NCBI RefSeq assembly: GCF_030464885.1
Contig: NZ_JALPRJ010000061.1
Location: forward strand, 1 to 51,814
Length of the DNA: 51,814 bases
Direction: 5' to 3'
Source: Caballeronia sp. SEWSISQ10-4 2
GTDB taxonomy: Bacteria; Pseudomonadota; Gammaproteobacteria; Burkholderiales; Burkholderiaceae
In this document: piece by piece, positions 35,380-44,065 of the stretch
Position numbering within the stretch: position 1 is the first letter of the stretch
How the letters are laid out: the number at the start of each line of letters is the position of its first letter
Notes under the pieces: generated by a model
The model's database searches: none
Told to the model about the DNA's origin: nothing
The model's input: only the letters and a program-made list of their open reading frames with translations
Position numbers and translations under genes: made by a program

Positions 35380-35677
35380 AGAACGCTTATAGGTCAGTGA
35401 CGTGGGCCATTCATATGCCCAACAGATGGTGCCCGCGTGATGTCCGCATTTTCCCTGGCTTCGATCACGCCGGACGGATCGGCGCCCAAACTTCAGGCAT
35501 CACGATGATGTTACCGCTTGCCGGACATTCATATTTCCCACCCTACTGTTCATGTGGCTTTTGGGCTCTCGTGTTGATGGAAGGCCTTAGTGGGAATAGG
35601 GTCAACTGGCAAAAGGCAGATCGTTAAGCGAAGCGGTATGCTTGGCGCTTGTTCACGCAGAACCCGGAAAGGAGTTC
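35380..35677. other. Intergenic, divergent promoter region
   Basis: About 300 bases between serA-like (minus) and the AraC regulator (plus). It should hold both promoters. I see no clear palindrome. Confidence 0.45.
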
Positions 35678-36649
35678 ATGCCAATGAGCGCGTTCGCCAA
35701 ACGCACGTCCCGCACCTACGCAATGCCCGAACGAAGCGACCGCCTCGACTTCTATATTCGCGACCAGACCTTGCGCTCGGCCATCACGGAACCGCACAAG
35801 CACGATTATTTCCAGGTCCAGATCAATCTGGGGGGCGATACGAAGCAGCAGATCGGCGACGTAACGCGTGCGTTCCCAACCGGTTCCTTTGCATTCATCG
35901 CACCGCACCGTCTGCACATGATTCCTCACCCTGAACACTCGCGGTTCATCGTGATCAACTTTGCGCTGGACTTCCTCGGTCTGGATGTCGATGCTGTCGA
36001 TGGCCGGATCGACCTCGGCAGTATTCCCATCATCCGCCTCCCGGAGCTGGCGCCTTTCCGCTTTCAAGACGAGATGGATTTCAGGCTGACGGATTCCGAT
36101 CTCGTCGAGGTCGAACGTATCGTTCACCTCATGATGGAGATAGACAGTGCACGCGGGTTTGGCGCGACCAGCCGGCTTCGCGGCTACCTCCTGCAGTTGA
36201 TCGGACTGGTTTGCGCGAGATACGCGGACCCGCTTCTGCGGCTGGCGGCGCTCAACGAGCGCGCAGTCAACCGCCGCGACTCCATCAGCAAAGTGATGCG
36301 CCATGTTCTGGAGAATCTCGAAGACGATACGCTATCGCTGGGGTCGGCGGCCGATGCAGCCGCATTGACACCCGGCTATGTGGCCCGCCTGATGAAAAAA
36401 GAGACCGGCAGAACCTTTGTGCAATGGGTTACGGATCAAAGAATCAGCCGGGCGAAAGCGTTGCTTGCGGACGATACACGTCGCGTCAAAGACATCGCGT
36501 TCGTGGTCGGCTTTCGCGACGAGGCTTATTTCACCAGGCGCTTTCGCCAGGCTGTGGGGACGTCGCCTACCGAGTACCGTGCGTTGCAATTCGAGTTATC
36601 GGTTGTTGCACGGCCTTTGGGTCACGCGGCCGGAAATAGAGCAATTTAA
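35678..36649 (+). CDS. AraC-family transcriptional regulator
   Basis: A 323-residue protein. An N-terminal cupin-like ligand domain ('EPHKHDYFQVQINLGGDTKQ', 'GSFAFIAPHRLHMIPHPEHS') and a C-terminal pair of helix-turn-helices (about 215-310): 'LSLGSAADAAALTPGYVARL', 'KKETGRTFVQWVTDQRISRA' and 'VKDIAFVVGFRDEAYFTRRF'. The ATG at 35678 is the one directly after AAAGGAGTT. Its neighbours, a hydrolase on the same strand (110 bases away) and a divergent SerA-like gene, are the likely targets. Confidence 0.92.
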   Translation: MPMSAFAKRTSRTYAMPERSDRLDFYIRDQTLRSAITEPHKHDYFQVQINLGGDTKQQIGDVTRAFPTGSFAFIAPHRLHMIPHPEHSRFIVINFALDFLGLDVDAVDGRIDLGSIPIIRLPELAPFRFQDEMDFRLTDSDLVEVERIVHLMMEIDSARGFGATSRLRGYLLQLIGLVCARYADPLLRLAALNERAVNRRDSISKVMRHVLENLEDDTLSLGSAADAAALTPGYVARLMKKETGRTFVQWVTDQRISRAKALLADDTRRVKDIAFVVGFRDEAYFTRRFRQAVGTSPTEYRALQFELSVVARPLGHAAGNRAI

Positions 36650-36758
36650 TCCAAGGCGTGGGGCGGATTTGTCCTGCACGGGACAGTGCGCGAAGCATAT
36701 TGTTTGTGGGTGTTGCGGTAGTCCGCGCCAAACAACCTCTACCTTCGAGTTCGCCGAT

Positions 36759-37460
36759 ATGACCGAATACGTCTTTCCCACTCCCCAGACCGTCGCTGTG
36801 CTCGTCGCCGGATCGAGCGCCTCCTTTGCTGTACGCCGGGTCTTTTGCGTAGGGCGCAATTACGCCGATCACGCACGCGAGATGGGAGCCAACCCCGACC
36901 GCGAACCGCCGTTCTTCTTTGCAAAGCCCGCCGATGCCGTGGTGGCCGCGGCGGGAACACTCGCGTACCCGATGATGACCGAGGATCTGCACCACGAGAT
37001 AGAGATGGTCATTGCCATCGGAAAAGAGGGACGGCAGATCGAACCGCAGGACGCGCTATCGTACGTATTCGGATACTGCGTTGGCGTGGATCTTACGCGG
37101 CGCGACCTGCAAGCGGTCGCGAAGAAGATGAGCCGTCCGTGGGACTGGGCCAAAGGCTTCGACGAATCTGCGCCGGTGACATCCATACGTCGTGCCACAG
37201 AGATCGGTCATCCGGGTAGCGGCGCCATCTGGTTGTCCGTCAATGGCGAGACGCGGCAAACAGGTGATCTCGGCGATATGATCTGGCCGGTAGCGGACAT
37301 CGTCAGCCACGTCTCGCGAGCGGTTGTCATCAAGCCCGGCGATCTGATTTTTACCGGCACGCCGGCGGGTGTTGGCGTGTTGAATCCCGGCGATAAAGTC
37401 GCTGGCGGTGTCGATGGGATAGCAGAATTTCACTTCGAAATTGGCGGCGCTCAAGGCTGA
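36759..37460 (+). CDS. Fumarylacetoacetase-family hydrolase (fumarylpyruvate hydrolase-like)
   Basis: A 233-residue single-domain FAH protein: 'VFCVGRNYADHAREMGANPD', 'PFFFAKPADAV', then metal site residues in 'DLHHEIEMVIAIGKEG', 'YCVGVDLTRRDLQAVAKKMS', 'RPWDWAKGFDESAPV' and a C-terminal 'GDLIFTGTPAGVGVLNPGD'. These motifs are closest to fumarylpyruvate hydrolases, the last step of the gentisate route, but related members cleave other acylpyruvates. The long frame upstream lacks coding character; the ATG at 36759 starts MTEYVFPTPQT. Probably controlled by the AraC regulator. Confidence 0.9.
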   Translation: MTEYVFPTPQTVAVLVAGSSASFAVRRVFCVGRNYADHAREMGANPDREPPFFFAKPADAVVAAAGTLAYPMMTEDLHHEIEMVIAIGKEGRQIEPQDALSYVFGYCVGVDLTRRDLQAVAKKMSRPWDWAKGFDESAPVTSIRRATEIGHPGSGAIWLSVNGETRQTGDLGDMIWPVADIVSHVSRAVVIKPGDLIFTGTPAGVGVLNPGDKVAGGVDGIAEFHFEIGGAQG

Positions 37461-37537
37461 ACTTGGCGGCCTTTGCTCACCTTGACGCAGCTTTGCGCCG
37501 ACCGTCTTCCTGGCTTATATCGAGTTCATGTGCAGCG

Positions 37538-37555
37538 CTCCCGAATACTCTCACC
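37538..37555 (-). repeat. Remote origin-type iteron, reverse orientation
   Basis: The minus strand reads GGTGAGAGTATTCGGGAG, matching GGTGAG-N4-T-N-CGGGAG. It lies in the 210-base gap between the FAH gene and the GNAT gene, 9.1 kb from the origin array. Confidence 0.8.
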
Positions 37556-37672
37556 TAAGCATCGCTGAGGAGTTTTCACTGTGGCTACACGCGGCCACGA
37601 TGCGCCGATTTTCACGACACGAGATGCAGGCAGCGAAGACGTTCGGAGTAGTCGACTCAATGGCTAAGCGGA

Positions 37673-38212
37673 TCAATGACCGGTTAAGGCGCGCTCGCCA
37701 ATTCGCTTCCAATAGATTTTTGTCCCGGTCAGTCCTCCATGCGGCTTTAGCGCATAGTCCGGAATCTCTCCGGCAAGAGTGAACCCGAGGCGTTCGTAGA
37801 GCGTCGACGCCCCGCCATCGGTGGCGGTGTCCAGGACCAATAGCGTGCGCCCGCGCTTCACGGCCAGGTCCTCGGCGGCCTGCATCAGCAGCGCTGCCAC
37901 ACCTCGCCCCCGATGACTCAGGCAAGTCATCAGCTTGGCAATTTCTGCCCGGTGCGGCTGGTTGGGCGGGCAGTCGAGCAACAGAGTGACCGTTCCGACC
38001 AGCGTCTCACCGTCCCAGGCACCCAGAACAATTCGTTCATCGCGGGTCGCTGCCGCCAGTGCGTCGGACCAGAACGCTTCTGCTACTTCAGGCTGCAGCG
38101 GATGCATGAAGCTTACCGAGCCGCCGTTAGCAACTGTCTCCATCAAAAGACCGCTGAGCATCTTGCAGGGCTTCGACGAAGCGTTTAGTTCGCTGATTTC
38201 AATCTTTGACAT
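37673..38212 (-). CDS. GNAT-family N-acetyltransferase
   Basis: A 179-residue protein. The acetyl-CoA loop is in 'AEIAKLMTCLSHRGRGVAAL' (R-G-x-G-V-A), with strand 'TLVGTVTLLLDCPP' before it and 'LLVLDTATDGGASTLYERLG' after it, all typical of GNAT enzymes. Substrate unknown; related ones act on small amines or peptides. It follows the XRE gene with a 5-base gap, so the two form an operon under the operator at 38763-38809. Confidence 0.9.
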   Translation of the reverse strand: MSKIEISELNASSKPCKMLSGLLMETVANGGSVSFMHPLQPEVAEAFWSDALAAATRDERIVLGAWDGETLVGTVTLLLDCPPNQPHRAEIAKLMTCLSHRGRGVAALLMQAAEDLAVKRGRTLLVLDTATDGGASTLYERLGFTLAGEIPDYALKPHGGLTGTKIYWKRIGERALTGH

Positions 38213-38217
38213 GGCGG

Positions 38218-38784
38218 CTAAGTCCGGGCGAGAACGACAAGATAGGTACAGGTAGTAGTGGTTTCATTGGCCAGGGTCACTTCCGACGGCGGTCCGAATC
38301 CCAGGCAATCACCGGTGCCCAGGACATGTCGTTCGCCGCCTTCCAGGATGACGAGATCGCCCGCCAACACCCACACAACCTGGCGGATAAACGCGTAAGA
38401 CGATGGCGGCAGCACCACGTGTCGTCCGGCTGGCAGATCCACCTGGACAATCTCCACCGGGTGATCTGGACTATTGAATACCTGCTTGCGGAGATAGCCG
38501 GTTTTGGGGTCGCGCCAGAGCGGCTGATCGACGGCACGCGACAATCGATCCCCGTTACCTTCTGCCCTCACCAAAAGACCCGCGAGGGTCAGGTCGAAGG
38601 CGGCAGCCAGTCGCACCAGCGTGACGGCGGTCGGACTCATTTCCTCACGCTCAATCTTGCTGATCGTCGCCTTGGCGACGCCGGAAGATTCAGCCAAATC
38701 CGCTAGCGACCATCCGCGCGCACTTCGCTCAAGCCGAATACGACGAGCTATGCGGGGTCCAGTATCGTCTATTGTTGATGTCAT
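38218..38784 (-). CDS. XRE-family regulator with cupin domain
   Basis: About 188 residues. N-terminal helix-turn-helix (about 8-65: 'ARRIRLERSARGWSLADLAE', 'SSGVAKATISKIEREEMSPT') and a C-terminal cupin (about 100-185: 'VEIVQVDLPAGRHVVLPPSS', 'QVVWVLAGDLVILEGGERHV'). This HTH-cupin form usually senses a small metabolite. The start is uncertain: the frame opens at a TTG (38820), and ATGs at 38796 and 38784 lie inside a palindrome. I chose 38784 because it leaves the operator upstream, though no Shine-Dalgarno is visible. First gene of an operon with the GNAT gene. Confidence 0.88.
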   Translation of the reverse strand: MTSTIDDTGPRIARRIRLERSARGWSLADLAESSGVAKATISKIEREEMSPTAVTLVRLAAAFDLTLAGLLVRAEGNGDRLSRAVDQPLWRDPKTGYLRKQVFNSPDHPVEIVQVDLPAGRHVVLPPSSYAFIRQVVWVLAGDLVILEGGERHVLGTGDCLGFGPPSEVTLANETTTTCTYLVVLART

Positions 38785-38809
38785 ATCGTCTATCATAGTA
38801 GACGATATG
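38763..38809. promoter_or_regulatory. Operator of the XRE-GNAT operon
   Basis: CATATCGTCTA (38782-38792), six bases, and TAGACGATATG (38799-38809) form a perfect inverted repeat at the XRE start. A third copy of TATCGTCTA lies at 38763, exactly 21 bases (two helical turns) from the second. The placement suits autorepression by the XRE protein. Confidence 0.75.
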
Positions 38810-38935
38810 ATCGCGCGCAAGATGCCCGTGGAATTCGCCTTGGGCAGCTTATATCGGCTCGCGGGTCGTGCGTTTTATCGTTTGATCAGCGGCAGCATCG
38901 ACTCCAGCGAAGCGCCGCTGTAAATCGCTTCGATG

Positions 38936-38957
38936 CGCGCCGGCCGAAGCCGGCGCG
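38936..38957 (-). terminator. Hairpin, possible terminator of the phospholipase gene
   Basis: CGCGCCGGC, CGAA loop, GCCGGCGCG, 18 bases past the phospholipase stop. Strong stem but no T-run on either side. Confidence 0.45.
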
Positions 38958-38975
38958 ATCTATCGTCGATAGGCG

Positions 38976-41096
38976 TCAGACCGGCTTCGTCACCGGCGCT
39001 GTGGCAGCCGGATCGCTTGTGCCCGCACGTCCGGTCTCGACGTGACCCGCGATACGGCGCTGGAATGCCGAGTTGCCCGACATCGTGACCTGCAGGTCGT
39101 ACCAGTTACTGCTGCACGACAGGTCCCAGTGATCTTCCGTGGTCTTGAGCGCAGGCACCCTGAACGATCGCGGCGGCTGGCCGTAGGCAAGATCGGTGAC
39201 CGTGAAGTCCGCCGGCGCGGTGCCCTGGTTGCTGATCGTCAGATAGACGTTGCCGTTAGCCACGTCGTAGCACGTCAGTATCTTGGCCGGCGTGGCGGCG
39301 TCGGCTGCGAGCGCACCCGTGAAGCGCCTGAAGTACCCGTTTGGACCAAACACGCTCAACGAGTATTGACCGTTCTTGTCGACGGGCCAAGTATCGGAAA
39401 GCTGCTTGCCTGCCTCGACGGTATAGCGCTTCGGCATCGCCGTTGCGTCGGCGGTGTACACATAGAAATTTGCGCCCACCTTACCGGTATTCGCGAAGCT
39501 CAGCGTGTACGTCTGGCTTTGCACCTGCAGCGCACCGTTCACATGCAACTCATAAGGCAACGGACGCGCCGGACGCGTGCCCGGCTCCTGCGCCGCGATA
39601 ACCTGCGGCGCGGTGGCGGCTGGCGCAGTCTGGCTGGTCGGCAACGCGCATTGCATGTCGGCCTGTGCAATGTATCCCGTCGTACTCGGCAGCGCCGGAA
39701 CGGTGGCGTCGGATTTCGAGAAATCGAACGCCGACGTCAAATCGCCGCATATCGCACGACGCCACGGCGTGAGGTTCGTCTCGATCACCCCGAAACGCTG
39801 TTCGATGAATTGAATCACCGACGTGTGATCGAACACTTGCGAGCAGACAAAACCACCCTTGCTCCATGGCGAGACAACCGTCATCGGCACGCGCGGGCCA
39901 AGACCGTAAGGCAAGTTGTCCGCGGTGTATGTGCTGGCCTGCGCCGCGGTCACCACCGTATGGCGTTCGAGCGTGATGTCCGCCGTACTCAAGCCCGAGC
40001 CCGGCAAAGTAGGTGCTTGCGGCGGCACCATGTGATCGAAGAAACCATCGTTCTCGTCATACATGATGAAGAGAGCCGTCTTGCTCCACACGCTCGGGTT
40101 GGCGGTCAGCGCATCGAGGATCGTCGAGATGTATTCCGCGCCGTAGAGCGGCGTAAATTTCGGGTGCTCCGAGTATGCCGCTGGCGGCAGCAGCCACGAG
40201 ACTTGCGGCAAGGCGTTGGCCACCACATCCGCCTTGAGTTGCGTGATCGTGCGAGCGGTCATCGCCTTCGTGTTCAGCGACGAACCGGCCGGCGCATTCA
40301 CGTAGTTCTGGAAGTTCGCCAGCACGTTGGTGCCGTAGTTGCCGGTGTAGTTATCGAAGTTCGTTCCCTGCTGGTACACCTGCCACGAAATGCCGGCCGC
40401 CTCCAGCCGCTCGGGATAAGTCGTCCAGTTGAAGGGCGCCAGCTTGAGCGTATCGAACTGGTTATCGACATAGTCCGTGTTGTCGAGCAGCGGGCCGCCA
40501 CCCGCACCGGTCGGGTCGACCATGCCGGTCATCAGGTACATCCGGTTCGGATGCGTGTTGCCGGGTATCGAGCAGAAATAGTGGTCGCAGACCGTAAACG
40601 CGTCGGCGAGCGCGTAGTGAAACGGAATGTCCGCGCGCACGTGATAACCCATCGTCATGTCGGTCTTCTGAACCGCCCATTTGTCGGCGCGGCCGTTGTC
40701 GATTGCACCATGCGTGGTCGCCCACGTGTGCGGCAAGCCGCCAATACATTGCGCGTTGACGGCCGGGTTGGTCGTATCGTAGCGGAACGGAACGATGGTC
40801 TGCGCCTGATTTTCCTGACGCGGCTGGAACCATACAGGCAGACCGTTCGGAAGCGTCACGGGGAAGCGGTCGTTGTAACCTCGCACACCACTCAAATGTC
40901 CAAGGTAATGATCGAACGAGCGGTTTTCCTGCATGAACACGACGATATGCTCCACATCGTTGATCGTGCCGGTAACGGAATTCGGTTCGATCGCCAGTGC
41001 CTTGCGGATCGACTCCGGAAAGAGTGACGCTGCCGCGCCGGCACCCGCCAGGCTGGCAGAAATTTTCAGAAAATCGCGGCGGCTCTTCGTGACCAT
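38976..41096 (-). CDS. plcN: Tat-exported phospholipase C (phosphoesterase family)
   Basis: A 706-residue protein. The Tat signal is MVTKSRRDFLKISASLAGAG (twin Arg at 6-7), fixing the start at 41096 rather than further up the open frame. The catalytic phosphoesterase domain has 'INDVEHIVVFMQENRSFDHY', 'HTWATTHGAIDNGRADKWAV' and 'ALFIMYDENDGFFDHMVPPQ', characteristic of non-haemolytic phospholipase C and acid-phosphatase-A-like enzymes. Two C-terminal repeats (about 525-690, DUF756-type, 'YELHVNGALQVQSQTYTLSF') follow. It cleaves phosphatidylcholine-like lipids outside the cell. A small lipoprotein gene lies 95 bases upstream on the same strand. Confidence 0.9.
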   Translation of the reverse strand: MVTKSRRDFLKISASLAGAGAAASLFPESIRKALAIEPNSVTGTINDVEHIVVFMQENRSFDHYLGHLSGVRGYNDRFPVTLPNGLPVWFQPRQENQAQTIVPFRYDTTNPAVNAQCIGGLPHTWATTHGAIDNGRADKWAVQKTDMTMGYHVRADIPFHYALADAFTVCDHYFCSIPGNTHPNRMYLMTGMVDPTGAGGGPLLDNTDYVDNQFDTLKLAPFNWTTYPERLEAAGISWQVYQQGTNFDNYTGNYGTNVLANFQNYVNAPAGSSLNTKAMTARTITQLKADVVANALPQVSWLLPPAAYSEHPKFTPLYGAEYISTILDALTANPSVWSKTALFIMYDENDGFFDHMVPPQAPTLPGSGLSTADITLERHTVVTAAQASTYTADNLPYGLGPRVPMTVVSPWSKGGFVCSQVFDHTSVIQFIEQRFGVIETNLTPWRRAICGDLTSAFDFSKSDATVPALPSTTGYIAQADMQCALPTSQTAPAATAPQVIAAQEPGTRPARPLPYELHVNGALQVQSQTYTLSFANTGKVGANFYVYTADATAMPKRYTVEAGKQLSDTWPVDKNGQYSLSVFGPNGYFRRFTGALAADAATPAKILTCYDVANGNVYLTISNQGTAPADFTVTDLAYGQPPRSFRVPALKTTEDHWDLSCSSNWYDLQVTMSGNSAFQRRIAGHVETGRAGTSDPAATAPVTKPV

Positions 41097-41191
41097 GCGC
41101 TTACCTTTTTTGTGTTCTGCAGGGAATGATCGGCGACTCGCGGACGTACAGCCGCCGTTTTTACGAACTATGTCGATGGTATCGAAAACGT

Positions 41192-41365
41192 TCAGGATGA
41201 CGAAGCGGGTGTAGCGCTGGGCGGACAGCTCATCTTGGTTGTCACAGACGCGCCACCGCACGCCGATTGACTGGGACTATCCGAACTGCCGCAGGCAGAC
41301 AACAGCAGTCCGGGGAGTATCGACGCGACTATGAGCGCGCAGAGTCGAAGTTTCGACGTTCGCAT
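41192..41365 (-). CDS. Small lipoprotein
   Basis: A 57-residue protein from ATG 41365: MRTSKLRLCALIVASILPGL, then LLSAC|GSSDS, a clear lipobox. The short mature part has two more Cys and is Ser/Thr/Ala-rich. GAGAAAG is ahead of the start. Same strand as and just upstream of the phospholipase gene, so perhaps co-transcribed. No family recognised. Confidence 0.65.
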   Translation of the reverse strand: MRTSKLRLCALIVASILPGLLLSACGSSDSPSQSACGGASVTTKMSCPPSATPASSS

Positions 41366-41565
41366 GGCTTTCTCAGGAAGGATCGGAGTGAACGGATACG
41401 CCAGGCGCGCAGCAAGCAGAGCGATGCACCGAAACGATGGCGCTGAGAATACAGTCCGTTTATGACAGACCGTTGGTAAGGAACGAAAAGATATGAGCGC
41501 CGAAAGGCGCGAAGCAGATGTCTTGAGTCGGCTCGATTTGGTGGGATGCTGTGTTTGGGTTGCGG

Positions 41566-41583
41566 CTCCCGAAAACACTCACC
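41566..41583 (-). repeat. Remote origin-type iteron, left arm of an inverted pair
   Basis: The minus strand reads GGTGAGTGTTTTCGGGAG, identical to the origin iteron at 47353. Intergenic, upstream of the lipoprotein. Confidence 0.85.
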
Positions 41584-41664
41584 GATGAAGGTTCGTAATG
41601 TACGAGCGAATCTTGTAGAAGGCTATTTTTCGGGCATGACGTTCAGAAACGTTCACGACACCAA

Positions 41665-41682
41665 GGTGAGCTGATACGGGAG
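41665..41682 (+). repeat. Remote origin-type iteron, right arm of an inverted pair
   Basis: GGTGAGCTGATACGGGAG, full consensus match, 81 bases to the right of the reverse copy at 41566-41583. The remainder of the gene-free stretch 41366-41912 shows nothing else. Confidence 0.85.
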
Positions 41683-41912
41683 CCAGACTTAAAGCGTCAA
41701 CAGTCCTGGATGCTTGTCCAGTTTTACTAAGTAGATAGTTTTGATCTGGACTACGTATCGGATTTTTGATCGAGCATGTAAAAGGGGGTGGGGACGACCG
41801 CTGGCAAGCCTGTCGAAACGAATCGCAGCGTCCAAAGGCAGGTCGAGTCGTTACTTCGTATTTTCGTGCAAAGCAGGAAGTAGCGGTTTCAAGGTGCGTA
41901 GGGACGGCATTG

Positions 41913-42434
41913 TCACCAAAATCGGATTCGTAACTGAAACCCGAGCGTAAAGGGCAGATCGCTGGAGGGAATCGGAGGAATCAGGATGATGTTCGCGCCG
42001 ACACGCCCGTACTCCGCCATGATGACCGGCGCGAGGACCGGACCCACCTTGTGATCGTGGCCGATGCCCCATTTGCCGTAGTCGTATCCCGATATCAAGC
42101 CGCCCATTGCGGCCAGACGGACGTAACCCCAACGCGCGAATTCCGGCGCCCAGACACCGCCGCCGTAAAACGACGGCGCGGAAAGCGAATTCCGAAAATA
42201 CCCGCCAGTCAGCGCCCACTGAGGCGCAACCCAGCATTCAACGCCAATGCCCGGATTGAACTGATCGAAGTGTTTTTTGGGATGAACGTGATACGAACCG
42301 ATCATCGCGTCCCCCCATAAACCGTCACCGCACACTTCAGCTGCCGAGACATTGGATGCCGCGCCAAATGCCGCAAGCGCCGCCAGCAAGAGTGGAACGT
42401 GGATTCCTTTTGAGATTATCGCTGACGTTTTCAT
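41913..42434 (-). CDS. Small outer-membrane beta-barrel protein
   Basis: A 173-residue protein with a signal peptide (MKTSAIISKGIHVPLLLAAL, cleavage near VSA|AEVC) and alternating aromatic/hydrophobic strands ('GGYFRNSLSAPSFYGGGVWA', 'WGYVRLAAMGGLISGYD', 'LPFTLGFQLRIRFW'). It ends in Trp after an R-x-R-F pattern, the outer-membrane barrel sorting signature. Size suits an 8-stranded barrel of the PagL/PagP class, but I see no convincing catalytic residues. Function not assigned. Confidence 0.7.
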   Translation of the reverse strand: MKTSAIISKGIHVPLLLAALAAFGAASNVSAAEVCGDGLWGDAMIGSYHVHPKKHFDQFNPGIGVECWVAPQWALTGGYFRNSLSAPSFYGGGVWAPEFARWGYVRLAAMGGLISGYDYGKWGIGHDHKVGPVLAPVIMAEYGRVGANIILIPPIPSSDLPFTLGFQLRIRFW

Positions 42435-42725
42435 TCGGGTTAAAACCTGTGCGTTCCGCCGTCGCAGTCTTCCCGACCACGCCTTTTTATATGAAGTTCG
42501 AGCGGAACTTTACATGAACGCTATGTGCATTTGTGTGAAATCGGGACATGTCGATATCGCGCGATAGGCAACGAAACGCGCGTCGCTCGCACGTCGGAAC
42601 CGAATCCCTTTGGACACATCGGGCGTAAGGATTTCTTGGAGAACCCGCTGTAGTGACGTTGGTCGTCCGGAACGTCAGCCAAGCGGCTTAGTCGGCTTAG
42701 CTGTGCCCGGTGCCGGAACCCGAAA

Positions 42726-42741
42726 CTTGATGCGCATAAAG
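42726..42741. other. parS-like site 1 (one mismatch)
   Basis: CTTGATGCGCATAAAG differs at one base from the palindrome CTTTATGCGCATAAAG between parA and parB. It lies in the 650-base gene-free stretch 42435-43086, 7.8 kb from parAB. Confidence 0.65.
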
Positions 42742-42974
42742 TTTTCCGGCTGTGCCTCAAAGCTGGGGCACCACCATCGGATGGGGCGTGGACTTAGAAA
42801 AACCGGACTCTCGCACGATTCAGCTCGCATAACAGCTGTCGGAAAACAGATATGCCGACTCGAAGCTGATCCGATAACTCGCTAGCCGAAGGAACGTTCA
42901 GGACAAACAACGGTTGATAAACGTCTAGTCCTGAACATGCGAGGCGTTCAACGAAAGATGAAGTAAGCGGAAAA

Positions 42975-43002
42975 GGCCGTTCCAATTCGCATTGGAACGG
43001 CC
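42975..43002 (-). terminator. Rho-independent terminator of csbD
   Basis: GGCCGTTCCAAT, a 4-base loop and ATTGGAACGGCC form a perfect 12-base stem; on the minus strand it is followed by TTTT. It lies 85 bases past the csbD stop. Confidence 0.8.
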
Positions 43003-43086
43003 AATTGATTTTATCGACAGCGGTAGCCTAGCGCATGGCACGCCGTCCGTTAACGTCCGCTAATCGCGGCAGCCGGACGCAATCAA

Positions 43087-43272
43087 TCAATGCTTCTTGA
43101 AAGCATCCTTTACGTCTTCACGCGCGTCGCCGATGCCTTTCTGCACCTTGCCGGCTGCTTGTTGCATATCGCCCTTTGCTTCCCGGGCCTTGTTGCCAGT
43201 CACCTTGCCGACAGCCTCGTTAACCTTGCCCTTGGCTTGATTCACCACGCCGTCTTTCTGATCCTTATTCAT
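43087..43272 (-). CDS. CsbD family stress protein
   Basis: A 61-residue, highly charged helical protein: MNKDQKDGVVNQAKGKVNEA, 'GKVTGNKAREAKGDMQQAAG', 'KVQKGIGDAREDVKDAFKKH'. The repeated (A/G)KGK(V/L)xE pattern is the CsbD family, induced under general stress in many bacteria; exact role unknown. GAAAGGAGATC precedes the ATG at 43272. Confidence 0.93.
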   Translation of the reverse strand: MNKDQKDGVVNQAKGKVNEAVGKVTGNKAREAKGDMQQAAGKVQKGIGDAREDVKDAFKKH

Positions 43273-43531
43273 CTTGATCTCCTTTCGTATCGAAACGCGA
43301 TTCCCGGTCCAATGGAATTCGCGGCGCATGTCAGGGAAATTGCCCTGAACGTGTAATCAGAATGGCTATTTTCAGCGCCGTGGAACAGCCGCACACGTCT
43401 GATTCCGGCGTAGGCGGAATCGCACATACGCGCGCGGCCGTCAGCGCGACGCTAGAGGAACATTGCGGTAAACACTGTATGTTTGTACAGTACACATCTT
43501 GGCGCAATGGCACGAATGGAGGAGACAACAA

Positions 43532-43891
43532 ATGGACTTCGACGAAGATCGTATGGACACCCCCGAATTTGCGCGCACAGTGCGCGACCTCGAGCGGATC
43601 ACGCGCGATATAGCAACGCGCTACATTGTGCAGGGCGTGCCGTTGACCTGGCGGCTCTTGCTGGCTATCGAGGCGGAAGCACTCGCGGACCTGGGTTTTG
43701 CGGGGCGGCACGAATCGGCACTCCGCGAGTTGTTTGCGCGTCCGGCCGACATGAGTTTTCCCGAAACCGATGATCTCGTCGATTTCGGGACGTCAAATGC
43801 ATTGCCGCCGGTGTTTGTATTTGCCGTGGATGCCTACGATTGCGCGGCACGTGCCGGACACCCGGAACTGGCTGTCGCCGTCGCACATTGA
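43532..43891 (+). CDS. Hypothetical protein, 119 residues
   Basis: From ATG 43532, which has GGAGGAGAC ahead: MDFDEDRMDTPEFARTVRDL, 'ERITRDIATRYIVQGVPLTW', 'LPPVFVFAVDAYDCAARAGH'. Acidic, mostly helical, no signal peptide. It could be a small regulatory or plasmid-maintenance protein given its place before the recombinase-like gene, but nothing in the sequence proves it. Family not recognised. Confidence 0.65.
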   Translation: MDFDEDRMDTPEFARTVRDLERITRDIATRYIVQGVPLTWRLLLAIEAEALADLGFAGRHESALRELFARPADMSFPETDDLVDFGTSNALPPVFVFAVDAYDCAARAGHPELAVAVAH

Positions 43892-44065
43892 GAGACGATT
43901 GCTCGGGCGCGAATGTCGACCTGGCCGCCGGGAAACCGGCGGCCAGGTGCACGCGACAATTTCGCGGCACTCGAGCACATTGATAAAATTCCTCCGATGC
44001 ACATCGCCGTCAGCCATCGCATAATCTGCTACATGAAGTTTTACAACTAACGGATTTACGGATCA

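Noticed and set aside
37528..37782. 84-codon plus-strand frame at the XRE-GNAT edge
   Set aside because: Overlaps the GNAT gene by 110 bases and runs over an iteron; no ribosome site.
39042..41027. 661-codon plus-strand frame
   Set aside because: Antisense to the phospholipase gene, whose motifs are unambiguous; Arg/Val-rich shadow.
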